Part shown: positions 1 to 8,577 of the stretch, in pieces
How positions within the stretch are numbered: position 1 is the first letter of the stretch
Layout: each line of letters starts with the position of its first letter
Source of the DNA: Lactococcus protaetiae
GTDB taxonomy: Bacteria; Bacillota; Bacilli; Lactobacillales; Streptococcaceae
Reading direction: 5' to 3'
NCBI RefSeq assembly: GCF_006965445.1
Contig: NZ_CP041356.1
Span: forward strand, 1,922,001-1,986,000
DNA: 64,000 bases
Notes under the pieces: model-generated
Database searches by the model: none
What the model saw: only the letters and a program-made list of their open reading frames with translations
What the model was told of the DNA's origin: nothing
Translations under genes and position numbers: made by a program

Positions 1-897
1 AGTCGAAATTCTTTCGCCTTTTTCATTTTCAATCGCCATAAATTCATTTTGCGCATAGAGTGTGAAGCGTTGTCCTTTCTCATCTTCAACAACAATCGTT
101 CCAATATCAAACGCTTGATGAGTATATCGCATACGCTTTGACACCACACGCCCTCGCGCCACAATCTCGCCTTTTGTTTCCTTCACGATTTCATCAATCA
201 CATGAGCGCCACCTTTTTTCTCCGCCTTGATGATGGTGTGACCCAGATGAATCGCCTGAGATAAACCACCGATGACTGCATTTTCTTTGACATATTTCAC
301 AGGCAAAGGATGTCTCGCTGTCGCAATGAAGCCGCCGCCTTGATCAGAAGCTGCACGCAATATCTTTGAAGTCGTTTTTGAAGCACCTTTGACTACGACT
401 TCAACATATTTCCCTGTTTCATGCTTTCCTCCAACCGCCGCCTGAGTTGTGATATATTCTGCTCTGGAATTTACCCCAATATCTCCCATTTCTCCAGTAG
501 GATGAGCGCGAATATCTCCCGTCACATCAACAATATATAGACCCAGAGCAGCGGCTGTTATCCAGCCATTCGTTGATGAAGACTTCCCATTTTGTGGCGT
601 CCATAAACCAACAATTTTCTCTGAAATTTGTTCCTGTACGAGCTGAACAGCCTTGATATAGTCTTTCCCCTGCATTTGCCAGTCTGTCGTGCCAGCAGGT
701 GCTCCAATCGCCGTTTGAGTCAATAAAGTTGCATCATCAGGCAACTCATCAATCGAGATGAGATGAACATCGCCTAGTGACAAAGCAGCATAGCCCATCT
801 CAAGTCCATGCTCATAAAAAGCACCACCGCCAGAAGCAAAGACTGCTCCACCTTTTACCGCTGCCAATACATCTGTTTTCGTTAATTTTCTCACCAT
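1..897 (-). CDS. S-Me-THD/DUF917 family protein (C-terminal end off the window)
   Basis: The reading frame is open from the ATG at 897 to the window edge, giving 299 residues of an incomplete protein. It shows the DUF917 layout: a glycine-rich N-terminal loop (ASGGGAFYEHG, near residue 22), LPDDATLL, an IGAPAG turn, then DVTGDIRAHPTGEMGD and a late LYAQNEFMAIENE segment. Pfam now names this domain for S-methyl thiohydantoin desulfurase. The start codon overlaps the stop of the upstream urocanase-like gene by one base (TAATG), so the two are translationally coupled. I infer that it acts on a hydantoin-like product of that enzyme. The specific substrate is not shown by sequence. Confidence 0.8.
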   Translation of the reverse strand, partial: MVRKLTKTDVLAAVKGGAVFASGGGAFYEHGLEMGYAALSLGDVHLISIDELPDDATLLTQTAIGAPAGTTDWQMQGKDYIKAVQLVQEQISEKIVGLWTPQNGKSSSTNGWITAAALGLYIVDVTGDIRAHPTGEMGDIGVNSRAEYITTQAAVGGKHETGKYVEVVVKGASKTTSKILRAASDQGGGFIATARHPLPVKYVKENAVIGGLSQAIHLGHTIIKAEKKGGAHVIDEIVKETKGEIVARGRVVSKRMRYTHQAFDIGTIVVEDEKGQRFTLYAQNEFMAIENEKGERIST

Positions 898-2531
898 TAG
901 AGTTTCACCCTCCGAATTCCTTTTTTCTCTATCTCATCTAGTGAACGCTCATAGCCTGCATCCGCATAGCGCAAGACACCAAGACTCGTATCATTATCTA
1001 AAGCCAACTTCAAACGCTCAGCCGCCTCTGCTGTGCCATCTGCAACAAGCGTTAATCCTGCAGACTGCATATAACCAGCGTAGCCGCCACCTCCAGCATG
1101 AATGGCAACCAAATCTGCTTTTGAGCTACTTGCCACCATTGCATTGATTAAAGGCCAATCAGAAATGGCATCTGAACCATCCTTGAGATGTTCGGTCATA
1201 ATATTGGGATGGGTCATTGCTCCCGCATCCAAGTGATCTCTCGTAAAAGCCACAGGTGCTTTTAATTTTCCTTCTGCGACAAGTTGATTGACCGCTAAGG
1301 CTAACTTCGTGCGCTCTCCGTGTCCTAGCCAGCTGATTCTAGCAGGCAAGCCTTGCACGGGAACATATTTTCCAGCGAGTTTTATCCAATTTGTCACGAT
1401 TTCATTATCTGAGAAATTTTTGAGCAAATAGTCATCAATCAACTCAATATCCTCTACTTCACCTGATAAAGCAATCCAGCGGAATGGACCGATTGCTCGC
1501 TCAAACAGTGGACGTAAGAAGGCTTCTGTAAAAATAGGAATCTCAAAAGCATTTTCTACACCATAAGCCTTAGCTTGAGTTCGGATATTATTTCCATTAT
1601 CAAAGACGATAGCACCCTGCTCCTTAAACTCTAAAATCGCACGGACTTCTTTAGCCAGACTCTTTCCTGCCTTATCAATCACTTCGTCCGGATTGGCTTT
1701 GCGTAACGCTGCAAGATCCGATAATGCAATGCCCTCTGGAACATAGCCATAGAGCAAATCATGTGCTGCTGTTTGGTCACTGACAATATCAGGGATAATC
1801 CCACGATTGAGCAGTTCAGGATAGATTGTTGCTGCATTAGCAATTAAACCAATAGAAAGTGGCTTTTTAGCGCTCAGAGCTTCATCAATCCAAGTCAAAG
1901 CTTCCTCCAAATCATGCATCTTTCTTTGTAAAAAGCCTGTCGCAATCCTCTTATCCGCCTTGCTCTCATCCACATCGACATCTAATATCACGGCGCCAGC
2001 CATCACACCAGCCAAAGGTTGTGAGCCTGACATCCCACCCAAACCTGCTGTCAATATAAATCTTCCTGCAAGATTACCCTCAAAATGCGCTCTAGCAATG
2101 GCTTGAAAGATTTCGTAAGTCCCCTGAATCACTCCCTGAGAACCAATGTATTGCCAATCTCCTGCGGTCAAACCTCCCCACATCGTCAGATTTTGGTCAT
2201 AAAGCTTATAAAACTCCTCGCTATTCGCCCAATGACCCACTAAATTACTGGTCGCCATGATGACAAGTGGGGCGTCTTTATGTGTTTTTAGTAGACCAAT
2301 TGGCTTGCCAGATTGAATAATCAATGTTTCATCTTCTTCAATCTGCTTTAAAATATCTACAATCGCATGATAGCTTGGCCAATCACGCGCTACCTTACCA
2401 ATTGAACCATAAACCACCAAATTTTCTGGGTCTTCAGCATTTTCAAGATTATTTTCCAATAATCTAAGAAGTGCTTCTTGTCGCCAACCCTTTGCGCGAA
2501 GTTTATTTCCGCGTTGTGCAGTAATAGTCAT
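897..2531 (-). CDS. urocanate hydratase-like protein with divergent active site
   Basis: The 544-residue protein has full-length bacterial urocanase architecture, including the NAD+-binding region LTAGLGGMSGSQPLAG (about 160-175), DQTAAHDLLYGYVPEG (252-267) and DGSDAISDWP (451-460). Several hallmark positions differ from classical HutU as I recall it: the signature QGLPARICW reads QGLPARISW with Ser400 in place of the conserved Cys, MYGQMTAGSW reads MWGGLTAGDW, and the late HHGGG segment reads HAGGGGYAGYM. Classical urocanase hydrates urocanate in histidine degradation. Here the altered pocket and the S-Me-THD neighbour suggest a modified urocanate such as thio- or methylthio-urocanate. The upstream AGGTAAAG supports the ATG at 2531. 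No hutH, hutI or fhs gene is in view. Confidence 0.85.
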   Translation of the reverse strand: MTITAQRGNKLRAKGWRQEALLRLLENNLENAEDPENLVVYGSIGKVARDWPSYHAIVDILKQIEEDETLIIQSGKPIGLLKTHKDAPLVIMATSNLVGHWANSEEFYKLYDQNLTMWGGLTAGDWQYIGSQGVIQGTYEIFQAIARAHFEGNLAGRFILTAGLGGMSGSQPLAGVMAGAVILDVDVDESKADKRIATGFLQRKMHDLEEALTWIDEALSAKKPLSIGLIANAATIYPELLNRGIIPDIVSDQTAAHDLLYGYVPEGIALSDLAALRKANPDEVIDKAGKSLAKEVRAILEFKEQGAIVFDNGNNIRTQAKAYGVENAFEIPIFTEAFLRPLFERAIGPFRWIALSGEVEDIELIDDYLLKNFSDNEIVTNWIKLAGKYVPVQGLPARISWLGHGERTKLALAVNQLVAEGKLKAPVAFTRDHLDAGAMTHPNIMTEHLKDGSDAISDWPLINAMVASSSKADLVAIHAGGGGYAGYMQSAGLTLVADGTAEAAERLKLALDNDTSLGVLRYADAGYERSLDEIEKKGIRRVKL

Positions 2532-2639
2532 ATCTTTACCTAATTTCCATTGATTTAATCAGTGCTACTAACATTTCTGGCACAAAACATTCCCGATGAT
2601 GAAAGTAATCACATTAATTTTTTGTATATGTTCAAAATT

Positions 2640-2670
2640 TTAACATGAAAAAAATGTCTAAGACATCAGA
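2640..2670. promoter_or_regulatory. small palindrome upstream of the urocanase-like gene
   Basis: ATGTCTAAGACAT is a 13-bp palindrome (6-bp arms, about 2650-2662) lying 120 bp upstream of the urocanase-like start, flanked by A- and T-rich runs. It could be a repressor operator or a weak hairpin. The rest of the 2532-2710 gap shows nothing else recognisable. Confidence 0.3.
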
Positions 2671-2710
2671 TTTTTTGAAACTTGTGATAATTTTTAACTA
2701 TTGAGAAAAT

Positions 2711-2740
2711 AAAAAAAACAAGAAGTTATTTCTTGTTTTT
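2711..2740 (-). terminator. terminator overlapping the GH25 stop codon
   Basis: Arms AAAACAAGAA (2715-2724) and TTCTTGTTTT (2730-2739) pair around a short loop. In transcription direction a T-rich tract follows. The stop codon at 2726 lies inside the hairpin. Confidence 0.75.
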
Positions 2741-3538
2741 AAAAAGTTTATTATAACTTTCCTGATTAAGCACCATGTTCAAATCAAGATTTCCATTGTA
2801 ACCGGGTAAACTTCCCTTATCAGTATACTGCTGTATACCATAACCTAAACTTGTTTCTGGCGATGCATCCCATACACCGGTATTACGTCCATAAGCTGCA
2901 ATCCAAATTGCATCAAACTTGTCTACATTTATTTGGTTTGCTTTTAAAAACCAATCTTGAGCGTAAATTCCAATGTTTTTTGCCCCTTGTTTTTGCAATT
3001 CTGAACGAAAGGCTTCAATTCCTTCATTCATATTTTTCATATTCGTAACTTCAACATCAAGCCAGTAATAAGTTGGATGATAAACACTTGCCCTTTGATA
3101 AAAATCTTTCGCTTGCTTTTTCATCTCAGCTTCTGTTTTTCCTGTAACAAATGCATATACTGCCACAGGAATTCCTCGCTCTTGAAGTTGTTTAATATGG
3201 GTTCTGTATGCAGTATCTTCTCCATGTTTATTTGCAGAATTATCCGCCTGCCCATAAGAACCATTAACACGAATAATTGCACCAATAATGTGCTGACTCA
3301 GTGTATTATAATCAATTTCATTAGGAGGTTGCCAGCCCGATAAATCAACCACTGGTTTGTTCAAATCTAGAATTTTTTCGTTTAGAATATCGCTCATCAC
3401 AATTTTAGGCTCGGACAACTTGGAAATAGAAATAGGACGTATCCTCACTAAACCAAGTAATCCAATAACTCCAACCATGATTACTAAGAAAAAAACTGCT
3501 CCTAATGCTTTCAGTTTACGTCTCATTTTAGGTTTCAT
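2726..3538 (-). CDS. GH25 muramidase (lysozyme), membrane-anchored
   Basis: The 270-residue protein has one N-terminal membrane segment (about 11-33, after a basic MKPKMRRKLK) and then a glycosyl hydrolase family 25 domain. VDLSGWQ (Asp65) and the YYWLDVEV strand (Asp161, Glu163) are the family's catalytic acid residues. It should cleave peptidoglycan outside the membrane, either in autolysis or cell-wall remodelling. It is a stand-alone gene. There is no Shine-Dalgarno sequence before the ATG; instead an ATGACA-N17-TACAAT promoter with TG extension ends 7 nt before it, so the message may be leaderless. Confidence 0.85.
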   Translation of the reverse strand: MKPKMRRKLKALGAVFFLVIMVGVIGLLGLVRIRPISISKLSEPKIVMSDILNEKILDLNKPVVDLSGWQPPNEIDYNTLSQHIIGAIIRVNGSYGQADNSANKHGEDTAYRTHIKQLQERGIPVAVYAFVTGKTEAEMKKQAKDFYQRASVYHPTYYWLDVEVTNMKNMNEGIEAFRSELQKQGAKNIGIYAQDWFLKANQINVDKFDAIWIAAYGRNTGVWDASPETSLGYGIQQYTDKGSLPGYNGNLDLNMVLNQESYNKLFKNKK

Positions 3539-3575
3539 TAACTATATTGTAACAAAAGTTTCATCAAATGTCATC
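3539..3575 (-). promoter_or_regulatory. promoter placing +1 at the GH25 start codon
   Basis: Reading on the minus strand, the -10 TACAAT (3551-3546) has an upstream TG one base before it. ATGACA stands 17 nt further upstream as the -35. Only seven bases separate the -10 from the ATG, so +1 falls on or next to the initiation codon. Confidence 0.6.
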
Positions 3576-4706
3576 AAAACTCTCCAGATTCAAGAAGGAA
3601 CGTCTCAAAGACATTATTCCCTAATTCAAAACCTTTATCTGTCATACGAATTTGTTCGTGGTCATCATAAAGAAGACCTTGAGCGATTAATGTTTGCACT
3701 TGCTTACCATAGAGTTTTTCAAAAGATAAAGAAAACTTTGATTCAAATTTCATTACAGAAACACCTGATTTTTTTCGCAACCCAAGGAACATTTCTTCTT
3801 CAATCTTTGATTTTTTTGACAAAACTTCTTCATTAACTCTCTTATTAGTCGCTTCAAGATAATGGTGAACAGGTCCATGATTTTTGTAGCGAATCCCTCT
3901 AAATATCCTGAAGCACCAGCACCGACACCATAATATTCAGCATTATCCCAATAAGTAAGATTATGCTGACTTTCAAAACCAGACTTTCCAAAATTAGACA
4001 CTTCATAATGATTGTAGCCATTTTGCGCCAAGATATCCATGATATATTCATACATATCGGCATTTTTATCTTCATTTGGTAATCGCAAAAGTCCTCTACG
4101 CTGTCTATTCATAAACACCGTGTGGTCTTCTAGGATTAAACTGTAGAGTGCAACATGCGGTAACTTTAACGCAAGAAATTTTTTAACATCAGTTTTAACC
4201 ATATCCATTGTCTGATTTGGAAGCGCATAAATCAAATCAATTGTGATATTTTCAAAACCAGCCTCTCTCAACTTTTTTATAGATTCATAAACTTGTGCTT
4301 CAGTATGGGTTCTTCCAATTTTTTTGAGTAGTTGATTATCAAAAGTTTGAACACCCAACGAAATTCGATTAACTTTTGATTGAGCAAGAACCTCAATAAT
4401 TTCATCGGATAAATCACCAGGATTAGCTTCCACAGTGAACTCTTCTAAGACTTCAAGATTTAGATGTTCCGTAAGTTTTGAGAGAAGTTTACCTAATTGT
4501 TGTGCCGAAAGAACTGTTGGAGTTCCTCCACCAATATATAGTGTTTTTAATTCTTTGATATCATAAGCTTGATATTCTGCAATAAGTGCATCAATATAAT
4601 CATCAACAGGTTGTCCTTCCATCAACACTTTTGCGAAATCACAGTAATAACAAATATGTGAGCAAAACGGGATATGAACATAAGCAGCTAGAGGTTTTTC
4701 AGACAT
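3574..4706 (-). CDS. hemW: HemW-like radical SAM heme chaperone, one-base frameshift
   Basis: Radical SAM protein of the HemW (formerly oxygen-independent coproporphyrinogen oxidase-like) family. The [4Fe-4S] motif C15-x3-C19-x2-C22 sits in HIPFCSHICYYCDF, followed by the SAM-site GGGTPT. The frame is broken at the CCC at 3895-3897: upstream it reads to GASGYLEG, and the other frame continues RYKNHGPVHHYLEA and then the C-terminal EEEMFLGLRKKSGVS and LGNNVFETFL family motifs. Restoring one G gives GAG GGG ATT CGC and a 377-residue protein of normal length. The start overlaps the preceding gene by 8 nt. The loss is probably a sequencing error. Confidence 0.85.
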
Positions 4707-5282
4707 TTGCTTTTCCTTTCCAAATTTTCTTCCGTAAAATGATTAACGCAAGTATTCCGTTAATGATAACTAAATAAATTGGAAATGCCAAACTTGTAAA
4801 AGTCCAAATTGTCATCGCAAAAAATCCCGTCCCTGCATTAAATACTCCTGCAGCGAAGGGTTCCCACGTTTCTGTTTCAGGATAACGCCATGCTTTTATC
4901 GCTGTAGGAATCGCCGCCATTATATCTGACAAAATTGCAAAACAAATTGCAAGATTAGGATTGCTTGTCAGTCCCCATACTAATAAAGCCAAAACTGACA
5001 CAGCACCACACATAATGTCAAAACGTTCAATCGCCCAGTAAGATTTTCGATTAATAAAAGAACATATAAAAATTAATGCCGTTGTTGAGAAAGAAATTAA
5101 GACAGGAAATTGCCCCAAGTCCACCCTTTTGAAAGTGCAGCAAAAAAGCCGATTGCAGGTGCAATCGTCCATAAGAGCCAAGACACTTTATTGGGTCTTA
5201 CACGACCAGTAATAGTTGCCCAAGCATAAGGGATGTTAAAAACCAGCGATACAGCTGCTCCAATAAATATCAAAAATTGCAT
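4699..5282 (-). CDS. small polytopic membrane protein, one-base frameshift
   Basis: I do not recognise a named family. With one G restored at the CCCC at 5113-5116 (TGGACTTGG-GGx-CAATTT), it is a 194-residue protein with about six hydrophobic segments. It is clearly paralogous to the gene at 7289-7879: shared features are GRV[RK]PN[KR]V[ST]WL[LI]W near the N-terminus, YW[AG]IERFD in the middle and KxWRYPETE near 130. The Trp-rich repeats resemble small transporter-like or PQ-loop-like membrane proteins, but that is only a suggestion. It overlaps hemW. An extended -10 TATAAT lies six bases before the ATG at 5282, suggesting a leaderless transcript. Confidence 0.7.
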
Positions 5283-5300
5283 AAGTTCATTATAACAGAA
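5283..5300 (-). promoter_or_regulatory. extended -10 promoter directly before ATG 5282
   Basis: TGTTATAAT (-10 at 5294-5289 with TG extension) is followed by six bases and then the ATG at 5282. There is no Shine-Dalgarno sequence and no room for one. The -35 is weak. This matches the arrangement in front of the GH25 gene. Confidence 0.6.
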
Positions 5301-5389
5301 AATCATGTTTAAGGGATTCTTTAGAAATTTAGTAATACTGTTTAATTTCTTGGAAAAATCGTTCTCAAACAGGTCCTAGATAGTGGGGT

Positions 5390-5797
5390 TATCAAAGCAA
5401 GTACGTGCTATCTCCGCCTTACGGCTACGCTGTCCATCCTCACTACGGTGCTGAAGCACCTAGTCGGAATGGCAAGCCTTAAATTTCGTCCGACTGCCCT
5501 AGGGCGTTAGTGCTTTAGCACTTAGGCTTCTGGGACAAGACCACTTCGCCTTGCGACTTTAGTCGATTGCGATTTGAACTTGCCACTTTAGTGGCTTAGT
5601 GAAATCGACAGCGCAGCAAAGCGGAGATAGAGCAAATGGATAACGAAGCGAAGCGGAGGTGTGACCTCATATCGAAGATGTTAAGCAGACTGTTGCAGCT
5701 TTAGCTGCGTACAGATCGCTTAGTTGTTATACCTAGAGGTTGTGTCCTAAATTCAGTGGTGAATCGAAACTCCCACTGAATAAGTATTGACTTCATT
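5390..5797 (+). repeat. mosaic intergenic repeat, copy 1
   Basis: The whole 5307-5813 gap is this element, which runs from TATCAAAGCAAGTACGTGC to TATTGACTTCATT. Inside are short hairpins with TTTA loops: GTGCTTTAGCAC, CCACTTTAGTGG, CGACTTTAGTCG, GCAGCTTTAGCTGC. A terminal hairpin ATTCAGTGG/CCACTGAAT lies at 5751-5781. It ends 17 bp from the permease stop codon. No coding sequence is evident. Confidence 0.9.
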
Positions 5798-5813
5798 TTT
5801 TTATTGAACACTG

Positions 5814-7202
5814 TTACTTTGCCATCTTGCTTAATTTTGAATGTTTATAGCCATATAGAAAATAGATGATACTGATTATAGCTAATAAAATGAGCAATGT
5901 TAGCCAAGTTGTCCAGTGATACTGGATGATTAAAATTAAACTTATCAGAAAAGATAGGGCAGGGAGTATCGGAACAAAAGGAACTTTAAATTCTCCTTTA
6001 TCAGGTGTGCCAAAATCGCGCCGTAGCTTAATAATTCCTAAAGAAAGCATCATCAAATAAATGAGGGTACTTAAATTTAGAAATTCTGATAGTTTATCGA
6101 TTGGGAAAAGACCCGAACCTAGCATTGCTCCTATCCCCATTAGTAAAGTCGCATTTTTGGGAACTTTATACTTTCCAGATATTTTACTTAAACGCTTTGG
6201 CAAAAGACCATCTCGACTAATACTATAGATTATCCGTACCAAAGCATACGCCATCGAAATTCCTACAGTAATCAAAGTAAGCATAACAACAACAGAGATA
6301 AGATTTGCCACCCATGTTAATCCCACCGAACGCAAAGCAAAAGCTAAGACATCTGGAACATCTAACTTAGTGTAATTTACCATACCCGTCAACACTACTG
6401 TAACCAAAATATATAAAATTGCTGTAACAAATAAGGCACCCAGTATTCCTTGGGGCATCGTTTTTTTCGGATATCGTGCTTCATCGGCTGAGGCAGATAC
6501 TGTTTCAAAACCGAGAAATGCCATAAACATTAAAGCTGCACCTGCTGTTACACCGTTACCACTAAGAGGATCTAACCAACCAAAAGGTGCAAAATTATTC
6601 CAATTATCCAGATTCAAATGGAAAACTCCAATAACAATAAAAACAATCAACGCGGTCAATTTTAAAATCACTAGAACATTATTAAAACGTAACATTGCTC
6701 TAGCACTTAGAAATCCCAAAGCTGTTATTATTGCAATGACCAACATTGGAATCAAATCAATTGAAAAATGCTGACTTGACCCTAACGGACCATTAAAAAC
6801 TGTTGGTAATTTCAAACCAAACAAGCTTTTAATATATCCTCCCCATCCACTGGCTGTAATCGAAATAGCTGTGAAAAATTCTCCAATTAATAAGCAGCCT
6901 GCAATCCAAGCAGGAAATTCTCCAAACACAACATAAAGATAGCCATAAGGACCGCCTTGAGTTGGAATTCGCGATGAAAATTCTGAGAAAATCAAGGCAG
7001 ATAACGCTACTGCAATTGCTGCAATAACAATCGAAATCATCAAAGCAGGTCCTGCAACTTTAGCAATGGTAGGGCCTACTATGGTAAAAATACCCGTCCC
7101 TACCATACTTCCGAGTCCTAATAGAACCAAGTCCATGCTATTTAAACTACGTTCAAGTTCGGTTTTTTCTAGCCCAATTCTCTTTTTTCTAAATAAATCC
7201 AT
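5814..7202 (-). CDS. APC-family amino-acid permease
   Basis: The 462-residue protein has about twelve hydrophobic segments and the APC-superfamily N-terminal helix GLGSMVGTGIFTIVGP (near residue 30), where the unwound GxG binds the substrate amino group. The consensus loop SADEARYPKKTMPQGI (near 238) is typical of the YfnA/CAT-like basic and neutral amino-acid permeases. It sits at the cytoplasmic membrane and most likely imports an amino acid by proton symport; the substrate cannot be read from sequence. It is flanked by the two paralogous small membrane proteins and by repeat copies 1 and 2, which bracket the module. Confidence 0.85.
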   Translation of the reverse strand: MDLFRKKRIGLEKTELERSLNSMDLVLLGLGSMVGTGIFTIVGPTIAKVAGPALMISIVIAAIAVALSALIFSEFSSRIPTQGGPYGYLYVVFGEFPAWIAGCLLIGEFFTAISITASGWGGYIKSLFGLKLPTVFNGPLGSSQHFSIDLIPMLVIAIITALGFLSARAMLRFNNVLVILKLTALIVFIVIGVFHLNLDNWNNFAPFGWLDPLSGNGVTAGAALMFMAFLGFETVSASADEARYPKKTMPQGILGALFVTAILYILVTVVLTGMVNYTKLDVPDVLAFALRSVGLTWVANLISVVVMLTLITVGISMAYALVRIIYSISRDGLLPKRLSKISGKYKVPKNATLLMGIGAMLGSGLFPIDKLSEFLNLSTLIYLMMLSLGIIKLRRDFGTPDKGEFKVPFVPILPALSFLISLILIIQYHWTTWLTLLILLAIISIIYFLYGYKHSKLSKMAK

Positions 7203-7288
7203 AGCACCTCTATATCAATGACATTAAATTTCAATCATGTTACTTTTCAATGTTATTGTATCATATTATTCGCTTTTCTCAAAGGTAT

Positions 7289-7879
7289 TCATTGTGCACC
7301 ACGGTGGTTTTTTAGATATCTTCTTCTACCCTCTATGATGATAAAAAAGCTTAAACTAAGTAGGATAAGATAAGTTGGGAAAGCAACTTCTGCTAAATTC
7401 CAATTTTGGATTTCAGTAAAAGTTGTGCTTGCTGAAAAAAGTGTCCCTAGATAAAGAAAACCATTTTCTGTTTCTGGATAGCGCCAACCTTTAAACAAAG
7501 TTGGTAACCCTGCTAACACATCAGATAAGATAGCCAATATAATTGCTACGCTAGGGTCTTTCGTGAGGTACCAAGCAATTAATGCCAAAATCGAAACGAA
7601 ACCGCAAATATAGTCAAAACGTTCAATTCCCCAATAAGCTTCTTTTTTTAAAAAAGAGGCTGTAAAAACAAGTGTAGGACCAAAACCTGACATAAAAACG
7701 GGTAAAACTGCCCAAGTCACACCGCTAGAAATAGCTGCAGCAGCACTAATGAGAGGAGCAATCGCCCAAATAAGCCACGTTACCCGATTGGGTTTCACTC
7801 TTCCTCGTATAATGGCAATAACTGTTGAAATTGAAAAGGATAGCGAAATAAACGCCCCTAAAATTACAAATAAATGCAT
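7289..7879 (-). CDS. small polytopic membrane protein, intact paralogue of the 4.7-5.3 kb gene
   Basis: The 196-residue protein has six predicted membrane segments and no named family that I recognise. It aligns along its whole length with the frameshifted gene at 4699-5282 (GRVKPNRVTWLIW near residue 26, YWGIERFDYICGFVSILAL near 82, KGWRYPETE near 130). This intact copy shows what the broken one should look like. The C-terminus is basic (RRRYLKNHR), consistent with a cytoplasmic end. AGGA precedes the ATG by six bases. It may be co-transcribed with the APC permease 87 bp downstream. Confidence 0.75.
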   Translation of the reverse strand: MHLFVILGAFISLSFSISTVIAIIRGRVKPNRVTWLIWAIAPLISAAAAISSGVTWAVLPVFMSGFGPTLVFTASFLKKEAYWGIERFDYICGFVSILALIAWYLTKDPSVAIILAILSDVLAGLPTLFKGWRYPETENGFLYLGTLFSASTTFTEIQNWNLAEVAFPTYLILLSLSFFIIIEGRRRYLKNHRGAQ

Positions 7880-7904
7880 GATAAATCCTAATTTTCTATT
7901 TTAA

Positions 7905-8543
7905 CCAAGCAAGTGCGTGCTATCTTCGCCCTTTGGGCTACGCTGTCCATCCTCACTACGGCGCTACGTGCTTCGCACACCGTTCTGCGAACGGTCTACG
8001 TAACTTCGTTGCGCCGCTGTCCGTTTGATTGCCATTTGGCGTTGCCTCTATTCTTGTCACTTTAGTGACTTAGAGATAGAGGACAAATGTTCATCGGCAC
8101 TTTAGTGTCTTACAGCCAATGGTCATGCGAAGCTAACTGCTAAGCAAAAGGCAAGGCGATAAGGCGAAATGGCAAGCTTTGCTTTCGTTCTACTGCCCTA
8201 GGGTCTTAGCGCTTTGCGACTCGACTTGTGGCTTTATCCACTTAGCGAGAACCATTACGACTCGGTGCTTCAGCACCGTAGCGAGCATGGATACCCGTGG
8301 TGTGGACAGCGCGGAGATAGCGCTTAAACTTCAGGGACAAGACCACTTCGCCTTGCAACTTTAGTCGATTGCGATTTGAACTTGCCACTTTAGTGGCTTA
8401 GTGAAATCGACAGCATAGCAAAGCGAAGATAGAGCGAATGGATAACGAAGCTTCGCTACGGTGTGACCTCATATCTTTGATGTGAGATTGTGCCCAACAT
8501 CAGTAGGGGAGAAAGAATCTCCTACTGATGAAGTAATCACTTT
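7905..8543 (+). repeat. mosaic intergenic repeat, copy 2 (longest)
   Basis: This fills the 7880-8577 gap. It starts CCAAGCAAGTGCGTGCTATC and carries many TTTA/TTCA-loop hairpins (GTCACTTTAGTGAC, GGTGCTTCAGCACC, CCACTTTAGTGG). It ends in a variant hairpin ATCAGTAGG/CCTACTGAT (8499-8529). It shares a long block with copy 1 from GACAAGACCACTTCGCCTTG to the GTGTGACCTCATATC segment. It is not coding. Confidence 0.9.
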
Positions 8544-8577
8544 AAAACTCTAGGTTTTCTGATTAGCTTTAGTTCAG

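Noticed and set aside
3574-3822. Separate small gene after hemW
   Set aside because: It is the C-terminal part of HemW in another frame, joined by one missing base at 3895.
8179-8364. 61-codon plus-strand frame
   Set aside because: It lies wholly inside mosaic repeat copy 2; hairpin modules, not codons, explain it.
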